From contig CM028925.1 of the NCBI GenBank assembly GCA_016801845.1, positions 4,152,501 through 4,216,500 on the forward strand: a stretch of 64,000 nt of DNA, in the 5' to 3' direction. Shown in pieces: positions 42,903-55,794 of the stretch. Made by a program: the position numbers and the translations under genes. The notes beneath the pieces are model-generated. The model was not told where the DNA came from, ran no database searches, and saw only the letters and a program-made list of their open reading frames with translations. This stretch comes from Polydactylus sextarius (lineage: Eukaryota > Chordata > Actinopteri > Polynemidae). How positions within the stretch are numbered: the stretch's first letter is position 1; the number at the start of each line of letters is the position of its first letter.

Positions 42903-43656
42903 GCCTGGACGACCGCCGTTTGAACCCCGCACGAACCACGTCTCCAAACCTCAGGACGATCAAGAACGATAGCAGTGATCACCAACGACAAGTGCAGCAT
43001 CATCGGCTTCACAATTGACTCTCACAAATAACGACCGGCAGCCGTTTTACTGGAAATCGGACTGAGCTGTTTGTGTTAAAGTTGCTACTCATTTCTAGTA
43101 GCATTTTAACATCAATGACATGAAATGGCTGCCGTTACGCTCCTCCAAACCAAACTATAGACTTAAGTTAAAGGTAGATTTAACACGTGTATGCAGACGT
43201 ATCACAGTTACTGTGACATAATAATTCATAACAGTTGATCACTGCATCTCTCTGAAACAGCAGAGTCCCTTCGAGTGATTTTCCCTTTGAGAGACAAGTC
43301 TCAGCACCCGTTTGTGATACGTAGGTTATATTACATCCTATACATCATAGTAGCATGTAGATACAGTAGCTATATCCACCGTAGGGCTGGGTAAAATATA
43401 TATAGATTGATTGATGATTAATTAATGATGATGATGTTGTGCTGATTTGATCGTGCTTCATCCAGATCAATTTTTTTTTTTTGATACTTTTATTATGAAA
43501 TTTGGATTTCAGAAATCAATCATTAAAGACAATTAGGTCAAATGTTATGTTCTGTTCTGTTCAATCCAGACGCCAACAGCTGCGAATGAAAAATGACCCT
43601 TCGCCGTCACCGACGACAGGCGTTATTACGTTGTCATCATTCAGAACTCAATCAGA

Positions 43657-43734
43657 AATAAATGGAAATAAATGGAAAACAAAAGAGGCTGATAAAAAGC
43701 GCACGCAGATTAACAGATACCCAGCCCTAATAAA
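43657..43734 (+). terminator. Candidate ANOS1 poly(A) signals
   Basis: AATAAA occurs at 43657-43662, 43667-43672 and 43729-43734, 755-830 bases after the stop codon. These are the first canonical signals downstream; which is used is unknown. Confidence 0.4.
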
Positions 43735-44369
43735 ACCCCCTCTGCTGTCCTCTTGATGGAATTGCATGCCAACGCCACGCTGACTTAAGAATAATCGTCG
43801 TCAGTGTCGTGGATTTGTACCTTCAGTACATTCACTGATGCAACTATTTTTGTTTTTGTTTGTTTGTATGTAAATGACACGTAGCTTCCCTTTTCTCTGT
43901 AAATGCTGTATATAATGTCTGTATTTATTTGTTGTGGTATATTTGCATGTATATTGTATACGTTTTTTTTTTTTTTTTTTTTTTTTGTAAAACCTCTAGA
44001 GACCCTGTACAAAACAAAAACAAAAAAAGTTGTTTTTTGTAAACTGACGATAAATTCTGTGCCGATATGTACAGATTAATTTGTACATGTGCTGTTTTTT
44101 TTTTTTTAATTCTTACTATTTGATCCTTTCAGTTCCTCACCATTTGTTTTCGAAATTGACCTTTTTTGTCCACTGAGAGAATTTATAATGATGGTGTAAC
44201 GGAGGATGTATTCTCGTGGGAGAGCAAAATCTATGAGAAAAAAAAAAAAAAAAAAAAAAAAACGCGCTCCGGTTTACTTCTAGCCCCATTATTCTTAAGT
44301 TGGTGTGCAATAGCAACAATAGGTTTGCGGTGCTCCCTAGGGATGTGTGGAAATAGAGATGAGAGGTTT

Positions 44370-44371
<2 letters not shown>

Positions 44372-44435
<64 letters not shown>
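44372..44435 (+). repeat. (AC)n microsatellite
   Basis: About 32 AC units; a (TG) tract follows at 44513-44537, so the two can pair. Confidence 0.98.
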
Positions 44436-44438
<3 letters not shown>

Positions 44439-45164
44439 GTCTGAGACCCTCAACAGCAACGATTGCATCATGCATTCCTATGCATGTCCACACATTGATA
44501 GTCTGTTTGAAGGTGTGTGTGTGTGTGTGTGTGTGTCACAGGTCACAGTAGATGAGGTGAAGTAAGAGGTGCAGCACGAACTAAAAATCTTTCAGCACAT
44601 CGCTATACATTTTCTTCACACACAGTGTCTGCAGCAGCTGTGTGTAGACGTGGTCTAAATGTTCTGCATATGTTAATGAGGCGTATCTCTGTGATGTTGT
44701 ATCATCTAAAACAAGCTGCCTGTGATATGATGGAGGAGGGGGAGGCTGCGCACTGTGCAGGTACTTCGTTTATTTATTTATTTGTTCGGGATAAAGAACA
44801 TCTCGGCCTGGAGCATAAAAACATGTTTATGAAGGATTTATAACCCATATTTTGTTTTTTGTTTTTTTTCACTTCTTTTTTCTCCAGCCTGAATCTGTTC
44901 ACTGCTGTGAAACAGTGATATTCGTCACTTCTGAGAGGTAACCCTTTGAGATAGTGATGTCATTGGGGTTAGCTCAGGGTTTAAATGGATGGACATGCTG
45001 AGTTTGAAAAGAGGGTGGGGAGGTGATTGATAAGATGAAATTCAGTCGAATGGTATGTTAAAGTCATATCTCGTTAGCTGCTCCTCCTACAGGAGAAGTA
45101 CCCCAAGGTCCTGAACTGGTGCCTCTTCTATTTTGACCACCTCCTTTGTTGCAGTTATTTACTC

Positions 45165-45450
45165 AAAACCCAGATAGCAAAGAATCTGGCTGTTTGATTT
45201 GGCATTTTTGGATTCATTTTGTCACAGAGGAAGTAGGGTGAAGGTTTGACTATGTCAGCGTTATGGTTTACCACACTACTTGAGCAAGGTGAGCAAGATA
45301 AAAGCTTTTGGGTTGACTTTTGGACTCTTTTTTTGGGGGGCAATTATGTCTATGTTTTGGAGTTCCATAATTGGTTTTGAGTGAGTTTTGGTGTCCTTTT
45401 AGTTTTTCTTTTGCACCCTTAATTTGAGCCACATAGGGGCCTGTACATCC
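45165..45450 (+). repeat. Interspersed repeat, copy A
   Basis: Shares a long stretch with 60533-60820: AGATAGCAAAGAATCTG, CATTTTTGGATTCATTTTG, TTACCACACTAC, TTGGACTCTTT, AATTATGTCTATGTTTT and CCTGTACATCCT occur in the same order. The following sequence (45500-45560) has a reverse transcriptase motif, so it may belong to a LINE. Confidence 0.7.
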
Positions 45451-45479
45451 TTCCAAAACCTTGCCGAAATTGGGCCAAA

Positions 45480-45650
45480 TTTGTCCCGTAATGATTTTAC
45501 TGTCTGGGATAACTTCTTCTACCACTGCTATGTAGACGACACACTAGTTTATTTATCAGATATCAGAACAAAGTATCTTTCGTCTATCCAGCTGGGTTCC
45601 AATTGCATACTGAAAGATGTTTATGAGGTACTTCCTGATGTTTTTGTCTA
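45480..45650 (+). mobile_element. LINE reverse transcriptase fragment
   Basis: Translation in the frame of 45424 gives FYHCYVDDTLVYLS. This fits the catalytic YxDD box of non-LTR reverse transcriptases (typically FHxYADDTQLYLS in CR1/L2/Rex-like elements). The surrounding frame stays open for only about 75 codons, so it is a decayed fragment. Confidence 0.65.
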
Positions 45651-45809
45651 ACATAAGACTATATATTGGTTCTAGCACAGAACCTTGTAGAACTTGGAAT
45701 CTTAACAACATGTATATTCCTTTGGAGCATAATCCAGTTATATTATGTTTTTTGCAAAATATCTTTGCAGTTCTAATTAAGTTGAATAAAAAACATGGTT
45801 TCTAGGAGA

Positions 45810-48800
45810 CAGGGTTGGTGTAAACAACATGGCAGGGATTACAGGAATTTTTAAGGGCACCATTTTCTCTAGATGAATGTGCCAAAGCATGCCCTGTTAA
45901 TTATCCGGAAACAAATTTATTACCGACTGTAAATGGTTCTAAATCCACTAGCCTGTAAATTCTGGTTTATGTACGCTGTGATGATACAAGATGTCATCGC
46001 GGGCTTGTGAAAAATTACAGTATTTGGCAATTATACCTTTAGTCATTAATTAATAATGACAATGATATACTGTGTCTTCAAACTGGGACAGAGAGACAAG
46101 ATTTCTTTATGTTTGTTTATGGCCTTTGGTGGATACAAAAATATTCTTGGTGTGGAAATTCTTTGATATTTTAACCATTTGATCTTTTTGACTGATAATG
46201 AAGATGGCTGAACCTGGAGTTGAAGAGCATTGCAACACCTTCCCCCTCGGACTACATTTAATATAGCGAGCAGCGAAATTGCCTGGTTGTAGACGACATA
46301 GCCGGGCAATATCAGGACAAGGTTATACATATATTTAAATTTATAGGTGAACATTAAAACATACTCACAACGCCATATGCTATATAAATAATACTGCTAT
46401 TAGCTCTTCAGAATGGCAAACCCGTCATAACGGGGAGCAGCATTTTACTGACTCCAGATATAAATTAACAAACAACATCTGTCCCATGGTAGTCATGGTA
46501 CTCGTGGGTGTGTCGTATTGTTCGCGGAGCCTTTGCAGGTCACTGACGTAGAAAATGTGAATTTCATTTTCTGCATCCTTAAATGATTGTGCACCAGAGA
46601 GAGAGGGTGCAGGTCCCCTGGGGTGTTTCACAAAAAAAAAAAATAATAATAATAAAAATATTGCACAACTCATGCTTGACGTGAGCTCACACTGTTTAAA
46701 ATGCCCCCACCTCCTTTTCTCGCTCCTTCCTCTGCAGACAAACTCAGAAGAAGTTGGCCTCGGTCGAGAGCCCTCGTTCGAAGGGGAAGGAAAAAAAATA
46801 TGGACTCTTGATGTGTTAAACATCAAAGGCAGTGTGTTATTTTCTCCTTCAAATGGACCGTGTGAAAACGTGCATTTAAAGGAATTGGAATGAGATGGCG
46901 ACCTGCTGTGTAAGAGCCGACATGGGGCCCCGAGCGGGAAATGTTTTATGTCCATATATTTGTTAGAAATGCATTCTTTTGATTACGACTCTACACCTTA
47001 ATCTTATCGCATGCATCTATTGGAGACGCTGTCAGAATTCCTATGTCCACCCAGTCATGTGGTAAAAGCTTAATTAATGATGGGCAAAATGGTGCTCTGG
47101 CCCTCATCATTTTATTGATTATATGACAAACTCCATTGTCTTGTTGCTTGCTGTGTTTGTCTTCTCTGTGGATGGTTTACAAGGACAAAGAGATTTTAAT
47201 AACAAAGTCTTGGCTGCTAATGAGTGAACAGACCTTGAAATGGAAATGTAATTTCCAATCTAACTAGAGGGAATGTGCCCTGCCCCATGACATCCACTCC
47301 CATCCTGTTTATTTATTTTCACCATATCCCCTATATACTGAGTGAAGACCACTAAGATGGTCGAACAGACTAGTAAATCTGATTGGTCTCATGTGTGGCC
47401 ATCCTTGGCCTTGTGATATTCCATAAATAAAGAAATACCGACGTTGGGTTTGTTGGAACACCTGTACACTTCCCATCCCTGCAGGACTTCTACCAACATT
47501 GACTTCTTATACTGAACCCATCCTCACTTTGTCTTTTATCTCCTGGTGGATTCGGTGTCTATGCCACATCTGTGTCAAGAGCATCAACCTTGTTTCCCTC
47601 TATCTGTTTTCTTATACAATGATTCTTGCTTGTTGTCTGCTCAATTGTCTCATCTATTCCCCATTGGACTTGTTTCCCCTGATCAGCTGACTGACTGTGT
47701 ACAGAACCTTTTTTGTATTTTTTATTGCAAGTCTGTTTTCCTGACTTTTGTTCTGCCTCGCAGTTGTTCTTCTGGGAGCTCATCCTCCCCATCTGAGGTT
47801 TCTCAGATGTACCATCTGGTCTTTGTATCAGTGTATTGTTTTCCCCACACAGATAAGCAAGCAGTGAACGATGACTGCACCGTGACCTCTCCTATCTCAG
47901 TATTTTTGAACTTCCTGTCCTGTGCTGAAAGTGTCTCCTGCTTGCTTCTATCTTCACCTTTCTATTTCCTGGCTGAAAATATTCTCAAAAATATTCATGA
48001 ATTTCCCTACATCGCTATTTTTGATGGTTCTGGAATCATCCTGAACTGTAGCTGTAGCACAACAGTGATCTGTGGTCAGAGGAGGTGTTGGTTTCTGCTG
48101 CTGCCCAGCAGGGGGCAGTAAGGACGGGGAGTCCTTTTATTAGCTCCTTTGGCATGGTGATAAGTGAAAGTCGAAATTTTGAGAATAGGAATCAAAACCT
48201 CGACATTAGTGCATATCATTGTCTCTACACAATGCCTTGTATGGATAAATTAGTAAAACAGCACTTCAAAATCAGTCTTACATCTCTTTTAGCCACAAAC
48301 ATGTTGAGGTAATAATTACTAGGACTCTGATAGGAGCATTGGAAGATTATACTGAAAATTGCATCCGTTCAGAAGGTGAAACCACACAAACTCAGATGAG
48401 GTGGTCACATTCACATCCATTAGCATTAAGCTGCTGATGGACGGATGTAAGGATATCTGTGGTTAGACCTGCAGGCTACACAGAGAGTTTAAGTTGTATC
48501 ACAAGATACTATAAAACAGTTGATGGAAGTGATTGATCCTGAGGTGTGGAGATCAGGTGGGCTCAGAAAATGTCAGCTTTAATCTTTTTCCTACACTTGG
48601 CTCTAAGACACTGTCATACCTGTGCCACACGTGGTAGCTTGGTGTCTGGCAATAATCGTGGGTTGATCGCTTTGAGTGACATTATCATAAGTAAAAGAAA
48701 ATTAAGTGCTGTTTCTAGTGATACATTTCACAGTGTGGGTGTTCCTGACCTGGGTGAGCGAATCAACAAAGAGCAGTCAGAAATCAGAAATAAACAATGA

Positions 48801-51780
48801 AATGACAACTTCCACTCATTCCCTCCTGTTATTGTGAAACACACTGTCAGAGATGATTAACTGAGCTGTCCGCGGTGAAAACGAAGCTGAGATCAGAAGT
48901 TAGATACCAAGATGACTCATCCTTCTGCATTTTATACGCTGGCTTGATAATAAGGAATACAGTGATATTTAATAGAAACCAGCGGCGTTGGCGTCGGCAG
49001 TGTCCAGGCTCAAGGTAACACACTGTAAATGAATTTCGACCTCTGTCAGTCTGTATTCACCTCCCATCAATATATCACCACTGTTGGAGGACCCACGGAG
49101 AGAGCTGAGCAGGACGAACGGACAAACTTCTGATTATTTGCATATCCTGTCCTCCAGGTGACACGGAGCTGGAAACAGCTTTTTGTTTCTGAGCCGCAAC
49201 GACAAAGACAAAGGGACCACGCTACGCCTCGCTTACATTCAGCCTTCGGTCATTATGTGAGTCCTTAGCCAGCAGAGTGAGCCACTGCACCGATCACAAC
49301 CTTGGATTCATTGATGTGTGCATTTTCCCTCAAATAACACAGGCCAGTGTGTTTGTTCATCAGTCATTAGTGCAGTGTTGGGTCTTTTAAATGTTTAGAA
49401 ATGATATCAATGATTTAACTTAATGGGAATTTGTTTTGATTTTGGTTTTAAATGTACATTTTGTGTAGTAAAGTATTTGAGCAGAAGACAATAACTCAGT
49501 TCATCATTACCCGTCCTCCTCATCAGCTGCTTCCTCTGTTTCGCAGATGGACTGTGAAAAATAGCAAGGAGTGTGTGTGGAGCACATACAAAGAGAGGGC
49601 TGCAATCAAATGCATGTCCAAGTGTGTACACATATACGCATTCCAGCGCACAAAAACACCACTGTTGAATGCCGCAATCCCCCCAAGATCCAAATGATGG
49701 GGTCTTTGAAGAAGTGCTGTCTGGCACATTTTCCCTAATACTGATTTGTGTTCCGTGGCTGATCCAACATGGTTTCAGGTCCTCTGAGATCCACAGAATC
49801 ACTATAAAGCACTAAGAAAAAAAGAGGGGGGGCCTCACAAAGCAGGCTCACGCTGAAATCGATCCTTCTCAGGCTGATTCTGACTGCAGCCACTGCTCTT
49901 TGAAACTCTTCCAGAGTACTCTACCGTTACAGGAAGAGTAGCACCATTGTTCTTTTTTTTTTTTCATGAAACGGCCCGCACAGATGGATCCAACGGAAAC
50001 AACTGCTCAACTCGACAAAGAGGCTGATGTGTGTATATGAAACAGGACATAAAAAAGAAAAAAGCAACCACTATTTTTGCACCCATCTGACACGATCAGT
50101 TTTGTAACGTTGAATCATTTCTGGTACTTCGCTCCAGATTGTGCCTGCCACGTGTAATCATGTCACTGCTGTTTTAGAGTTGTGCTTCTGTTTTCCTTTA
50201 AAATCATTTCTCACTTAAATAAATCTGAAACAGTTAGCGGCTAGGTGGCTATCAGCTGGTAGGTAAGAAGTATTAAACATACAAGCGATTTTCTATTAAT
50301 GACTGCTTTGCATTTTGGGCATTTTTGCCTTTAATGATAGAGACAGTGTAAAAAGGCAGGAACGATGGAGAACACACACAAGAAAGCTTGTCTGGGCGGG
50401 GTTTCAAACCAGCAAACAGCTGCATATATATGCTAACGTGGTGTACCATAACCACTTGGCTATCAAGGCAGCCTACCTTCATCTCAAGCATTAGCATTAG
50501 CATTAAAAGTAACACAGTCTCTTCCACATATGGGAAACACTGTCCTCATCTTGCTGTTTGTTAACTTGTTCAACGTTTGATCAGCTGTTTTCCAGAGTTT
50601 GAGTAGATTCTGAAAGAGAAGAAGACATTTGATGCCACTTGTTAGCTTAGACCCCCAGGTCTCTGGAGGATTGGTATAAGACAACTCGTCTTTTTCAGAC
50701 TTTTATTTGGGTCAATACAGTATCTAGGCTGTACTCTGACTTTGGCCCATTGCATGCTGGGACAGGATCCAACTTTCTGCGACGATGAGGTGGGCGCCGA
50801 ATTAAAATGACAACAGAGTCAAGTCATTCATGGGCCGTCGCCCTGGCAGCTTTAAACTCCAACAGTTAATAAATCTCATCTAAAATTTTATTTCTGTGTG
50901 ATCCAGTCTGTCACCTTTTTTTTTTTTCTGCCAGCAATGCAGAACTTTACTTAAGAGCTGACTGGAGACATTAAAAAGAAAGAAAGAAAAAAAACAAACA
51001 AAAAAATGCTGTGATGAATTAGATTTGTCTGTAATGAAGTGAGTAAAACTGGTGGAAAAAATAACTTCATATTTTATAAACGATAATGAATAATTAAAAA
51101 AATCCTTCATCCGTTACTGTAGATAAAGCAACTGCCTGCTGAGCTGTCACACTGAGCGCCGAGTCCTGCATTTACATGTGTTCACACACACAGGCCTGCT
51201 CACTGGTAAAACAAAGCCAGGCTTGTGTTGGCTCAGAACGATCAGCAGGGAAGAGACAGCTGCCCTCATTTCCCAGGTCCTCTCTCCTAAAATGCTAATG
51301 CTGTGTTCTCCTGTAGGTCCTTCGAATTACAAACTGTCCGCTTCGTTTAAGCCTTACCGGTCTGTATTGGTGGGATTAGAGCGTCAGAGCTGGCTCACAT
51401 CGCGGCGGTACAGATTTCATCAGCTCCCATCATGACTAATATAATTTCCATCAAATCTAAAAAAGCAAAACATGCCAAACCATGTTATTGTTGTCTCTTA
51501 GTCACTGATTAAAAGCTCTCTGGCTCCTCCACATGCTGCTGATGGAGGGTGATTAGGAGTTATTGATGTTTCTGACACACCGCTAGCGCCGTACCTCAAC
51601 TGTGCTTCCAGGTGTAGTGTTTATTGATATATGATGTGACCTCGGTATCCAACGATCAGCTGCACATATTATTGGCAGCACCTTAATTCACTTCCAGACA
51701 GATGGTCTTGATTAAACAGAAATCTCAGCAATAAAACAACAATAAGTCAGTTAACTCTCAGTGTCTATAACCATGTCAGT
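45810..51780. other. Gene-poor region downstream of ANOS1
   Basis: No gene is supported. Possible features are a splice-acceptor-led open segment (46739-46893), an AT-rich block near 46980-47240 with homeodomain-type TTAATTAATGA sites, and the CTCF-like motif at 48105. Open frames here lack recognisable domains. Confidence 0.5.
48105..48119 (+). promoter_or_regulatory. CTCF-like motif (+), full match
   Basis: CCAGCAGGGGGCAGT matches CCASYAGRKGGCRSY at all 15 positions. It is the best such motif seen in the window and lies about 5 kb downstream of ANOS1. Confidence 0.6.
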
Positions 51781-51784
51781 GTCT

Positions 51785-52210
51785 GATAGAAAGATAGATT
51801 CTTTTACACCTTTTATTGCACAGGGAGCAATAAAACTGAGCAACAATCCGATGTAACAATTCAAAATAGAGTTCTGTAAGTGTAGCTGTAAGTATTAGTG
51901 TTGATAGTCACCTAGGTCCCAGACATCTCCTACATCTCTATCTTTCCTTGCTGTCCATTTCCTATCAGCAGGTGACTGTTTTCCATCTTTTTCCTGTCTT
52001 TTGACCTGGATTCTCCCAAGGATTGGACAGGCAGTGTTCATTTCTTGTATGGCGCTGGGGTACGGGCTATTTCTCCATGACATGATGGACCTCAAGTGTC
52101 TGCCACAGGGCAGCAGGTCAAACAGTTGATGTCCAGGGTGAGATCATGAGTCTTTCAGGATGTTGGCTGCTCCGTTGAGGCTCACTAAGTCCTCCAAAGA
52201 CAGCAGTAGC
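51785..52210 (-). mobile_element. 5'-truncated LINE remnant, copy A
   Basis: It begins with a reversed LINE tail (GATAGATTCTTTTACACCTTTTATTGCACAGGGAGCAATAAA). The body, with TGTCTTTCCTTGCTGTCCATTTC-like, CTCAAGTGTCTGCC, GGCAGCAGGTCAAACA and TCTTTCAGGATGTTGGCTGC, is repeated at 52890-53260. Confidence 0.6.
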
Positions 52211-52889
52211 CAGCTTCACACTGTCAGGTCAAAGCTGAGCCAGCCGGGGCTAATTGCTTTCACACTGTCTCGAACCTGTGCTAACTGGTGCCACGTGCCA
52301 CAGATTTCTGGCCCAACCAAAACATTGGGTCACACGGGGTCAGCGTTAAGGCGGGGTCAACCCATTGCTGTAGACAGCAGGTAGAGGCAATTAAGGTGAC
52401 AGTACAGAAATGTATTTACGAATTTAGCTGCTATGGAGAACAATGGTCTGGAACAATCTGGTCTTACAATGATGTTCATGCTCTGCTCTCAGAAAGAGGA
52501 GGTTATGAAACACATTGCACCAGAGCTTTCCAAGGTAAGCATCCAGAGACCTTCCCGCCAAGTCCGAGGAAAACTTAAGAAACTGTGGCTGTGGTATAAG
52601 CTATGCTAGTGGCATGTAGCAAGCTAACTTCTTACAGCAGACCAATGTAGATCTGCTACAACTAGAATTAAAAACAGCAACAGAATTGATTGTTTACTTG
52701 CTGCTAGTCGTTTGTTTTTGTGTGCTTGAACCTCCCATCCTGTTTGAAAATGGGCAGTGTGAACACAAAAGTCTCTGGGCTTGACCTGGGACACCAGCAC
52801 CTAGGTGGCCCCCAAATGGCCCTGGCCCGGCCCACTCGCTAGTGACTCTTTGAAGCACTCTACAATTCACTGCCTAGCTGGATGTGGAG

Positions 52890-53260
52890 TTGTATAGGTC
52901 CCATATAGTCACTACACTACTGTCTTTCCTTGCTGTTCATTTCATGTCAGCAGGAGACTCAGACCAGCTGATTCCAGCCCGGTTTTCTATTGGTTTTTTT
53001 TTATCTTTCTCATCTGTTCTTTGTGAATTTCCTTGCCCTGTAACCCAGATTTTCTTAACAATTGGACATGCAGTCTTCAGTTCTTATATATCACTGGAGT
53101 AGAGGCTATTACTCCTTGATATGATGAACCTCAAGTGTCTGCCAGGCGGCAGCAGGTCAAACACTTGATGTCCATGATCAAGGTTTAAGGGTCTTTCAGG
53201 ATGTTGGCTGCTCTGCTGAGGCTCAATAACACCTCCAAAGACATAATCACAATCATAATA
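52890..53260 (-). mobile_element. 5'-truncated LINE remnant, copy B
   Basis: Same order of blocks as 51900-52210 (TGTCTTTCCTTGCTG, ATGAACCTCAAGTGTCTGCC, GGCAGCAGGTCAAACA, GGGTCTTTCAGGATGTTGG), with many substitutions. A third short piece (AGATCCCAGACTGTCAC...CTTTCCTTGCTGTCCATTTC) follows at about 53290-53345. Confidence 0.6.
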
Positions 53261-53502
53261 CACAGTAATGCACCACAGTGTGGCAGCTGCATAGATCCCA
53301 GACTGTCACAACACCTCTGTCTTTCCTTGCTGTCCATTTCCTGCTGGGACCACCTGACAAAGATCAGAGCAGGTGCCTTAACATTATAATACACACACAG
53401 GTCATTTGCAATTATGAATGAGAACCTATAAGAGTAAGAAAATGTGAATTGAACAATGTGACTTGTCATGAATTTGAGACTTTGGCCCAAGTTGGCACCG
53501 TT

Positions 53503-53517
53503 GTCGCCATCTTGTGG
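53503..53517 (-). promoter_or_regulatory. CTCF-like motif (-), weaker
   Basis: On the minus strand CCACAAGATGGCGAC matches the CTCF consensus at 13 of 15 positions and is convergent with the motif at 48105. Confidence 0.3.
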
Positions 53518-54847
53518 TAACTTTTTGCTGTTGCTGATCTTGCAACACAATCATCTGGTCATTTGATTCACCTGTTTCTATTCAGCAACGTCAAGTGACC
53601 GTGGGTACTGCTCCTTGTGGAATCGTTTCTCTATTGTTGCTGAGCTTTTGTCTCAACCTGGACCTTTGCTGTGTTTCTGTCTTGTTATCTCGTGGGCTCT
53701 CTCTGGTGGATCATCTTTGGTATGTCGTTTAGTTTGCACTTTCGAAGTTCTGTTTCTGACCAAGCAAAGCCTCGGCACACGTGTTACACTCCCATTCCCG
53801 TTTAGCTCAGCTGATTGAGAGATATGCTTGGAAAACAGCCCGTAACAAGCCTGTATGTCTCTGCAACGGACTGGTGACTGCATTCTGCTTTTCTTTCAGT
53901 GTAAACTTGAAAAACTTCACTGATCAAGTTTATCATGAGGGAAATTATGGACTCAATCAAACTGACTGACTCACTGACACCAGTTGTTTTAATTCTGACA
54001 ATTATAGTTCAATTCCTTTATCCAGAGAAACAGCCCAATGTTTAATTTTTGTGGTTATTCATGGGATTGGTGGATGATTGACGATTCCCGATGTTCTTTG
54101 TTGAGTTTAAACCTTCTGCATTCTGCCACAAATACAGACTGGTGCTGGTCACGTCTGCTGAACTGTCTTTTCTGTGTTATTTTATTCTCTGATCATTGAA
54201 ACACTTCATCACTTATATACAGTCTTGAAGAAAATAACTTGTGGCTGAGGTTGTGTAAATTTACAGTCAGGGCATCCATTGTTCAAACATACAGTACAAT
54301 GTACACTGCGGGGGTGTTTGGGTGGACGGCTCGTATCATTACATTTTTAAAGCATCACAGATGTATCATAAATTAATTCACAACCTCCTGTCAGAAGTGT
54401 CTGAGGTGTTGAAAGCCTAACGACAGCCAAGCCAAGAAAAAAAAAAAAAAAAAAAAGTCTTTGTTATGAGATGGAATCAATGGTGTCATAAAATGCTTAG
54501 GTGCAACATGAATTATTTACAGTTTGCATGGAATGAATCAAAGCTGCGACGTGGTAACTACAAAGCCATCAATTCACACCCACACCCACACCGCTCAAGT
54601 GAAATGATGAAGTTGTTTTTTCCACCATTAGGTGTTAATATGTTCTGATCCTCTCCTCAGGCTGTGCTTATACACACACACACACATAAATACACATACA
54701 CTCCTCCACTCTTTGGTTTCTCTCCTCTGAGGTTCACAGTCAACATGTCTCACAGAATTCAGCCGGATCGGAGCTGGATTTTTTTTTTCCTTAGAGCAAT
54801 AAGCATCCATTTTGTTTATTTATTTATTTATATATTATTTTTTGTGC

Positions 54848-54881
54848 AACTTGTGCCCACTGCTCACAGTGGGCACAAGTT
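54848..54881. other. Perfect 15-bp hairpin
   Basis: AACTTGTGCCCACTG and its exact reverse complement CAGTGGGCACAAGTT are separated by the four-base loop CTCA. It is GC-rich in AT-rich surroundings. It is too short for a normal pre-miRNA stem unless the flanks also pair. Confidence 0.8.
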
Positions 54882-55086
54882 CCCATCAACAGGGCCCTTC
54901 TTCTCTATCTGGGAGATAGCTTCAAGCTAATGCAGACATATTTGCATCAAAAAAAAAAAAACAAACATCACTGAGTATATGACCTGCAGACTCTGTTTAA
55001 TATACAAGATGACTTAACTACAGCAGCACAAGTTCATGTAGGGATACTGCTAAATGTGTCGGAGGATTTATATTAAAACATTATTG

Positions 55087-55113
55087 TTTTTTTTTTTTTT
55101 TTTTTTTTTTTTA
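55087..55113 (+). repeat. Poly-T tract
   Basis: About 27 T. Confidence 0.95.
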
Positions 55114-55794
55114 TGGCACTGGTAAAAAATTATGTGTTCTTTGTTATCTACGAAGCCCTGTGGTGATCATGAACAGAAAAGTTTATATGCTGTGGTTATC
55201 AAGATGCTACTTTGTGTGCACAATAAAAAAAAAAATCCTTGTTTTGATTAATATACTTATCTCATGCTCACAAATTAATAAAAAAAAAAAATATGCACAG
55301 TGAGGTAAGCGTACAAGAGAGCCAAGCACAACAAAGTGGCAGTATTAAACTCCTTACCTGGAGGTTATCAAAACATAATTGTACTCTTGTCAAGAAGGCC
55401 CATGCAAAGTCATTGAAATCGTGCACACATAATGGTATTTTGAGTACTCGGAGTAGTATTTTCTGTCTGTGACCACTCCAAGGGCTCTCTAGTAATCAGA
55501 GTCTTTTTGCTTGGTCACTTAAAGCATTTTGAGGTACAATTCCGTTCCAAGCAATTGGACATCTATGGTTAAAAACTGGTTGGTCCTAAATGAGATTTCA
55601 GTGTGGTATTTTTGGTTTTAAATTGAGGGTAACATGGTGTTACATTTAACTGATGCACCCTTATGTTGCTTCTGCTCTTATTTGTATCCTGTCCTCAAAT
55701 CATATCACTAAATGTAACCTCTGAACTATAACTATTGAACAATGCTTTTACCTAGTACGTCCATTATCCAAATGATGCTAGAGTATCATCTGTT

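Larger units (their letters stand above)
42903..45160. other. ANOS1 3' UTR and downstream DNA
   Basis: After the stop codon the sequence holds the likely 3' UTR, then poly-T (43963-43986), poly-A (44239-44262) and CA/TG microsatellites. No further exon is seen. Confidence 0.5.

Noticed and set aside
46425..46955. 176-codon open frame on the minus strand
   Set aside because: No recognisable domain, low-complexity stretches (LLLLFFFFF from a poly-A/AAT run), and no supporting splice context.
47546..48121. 191-codon open frame on the + strand
   Set aside because: Composition is that of AT/CT-rich noncoding DNA (many Ser, Cys, Leu, Phe) and no family resemblance is seen.
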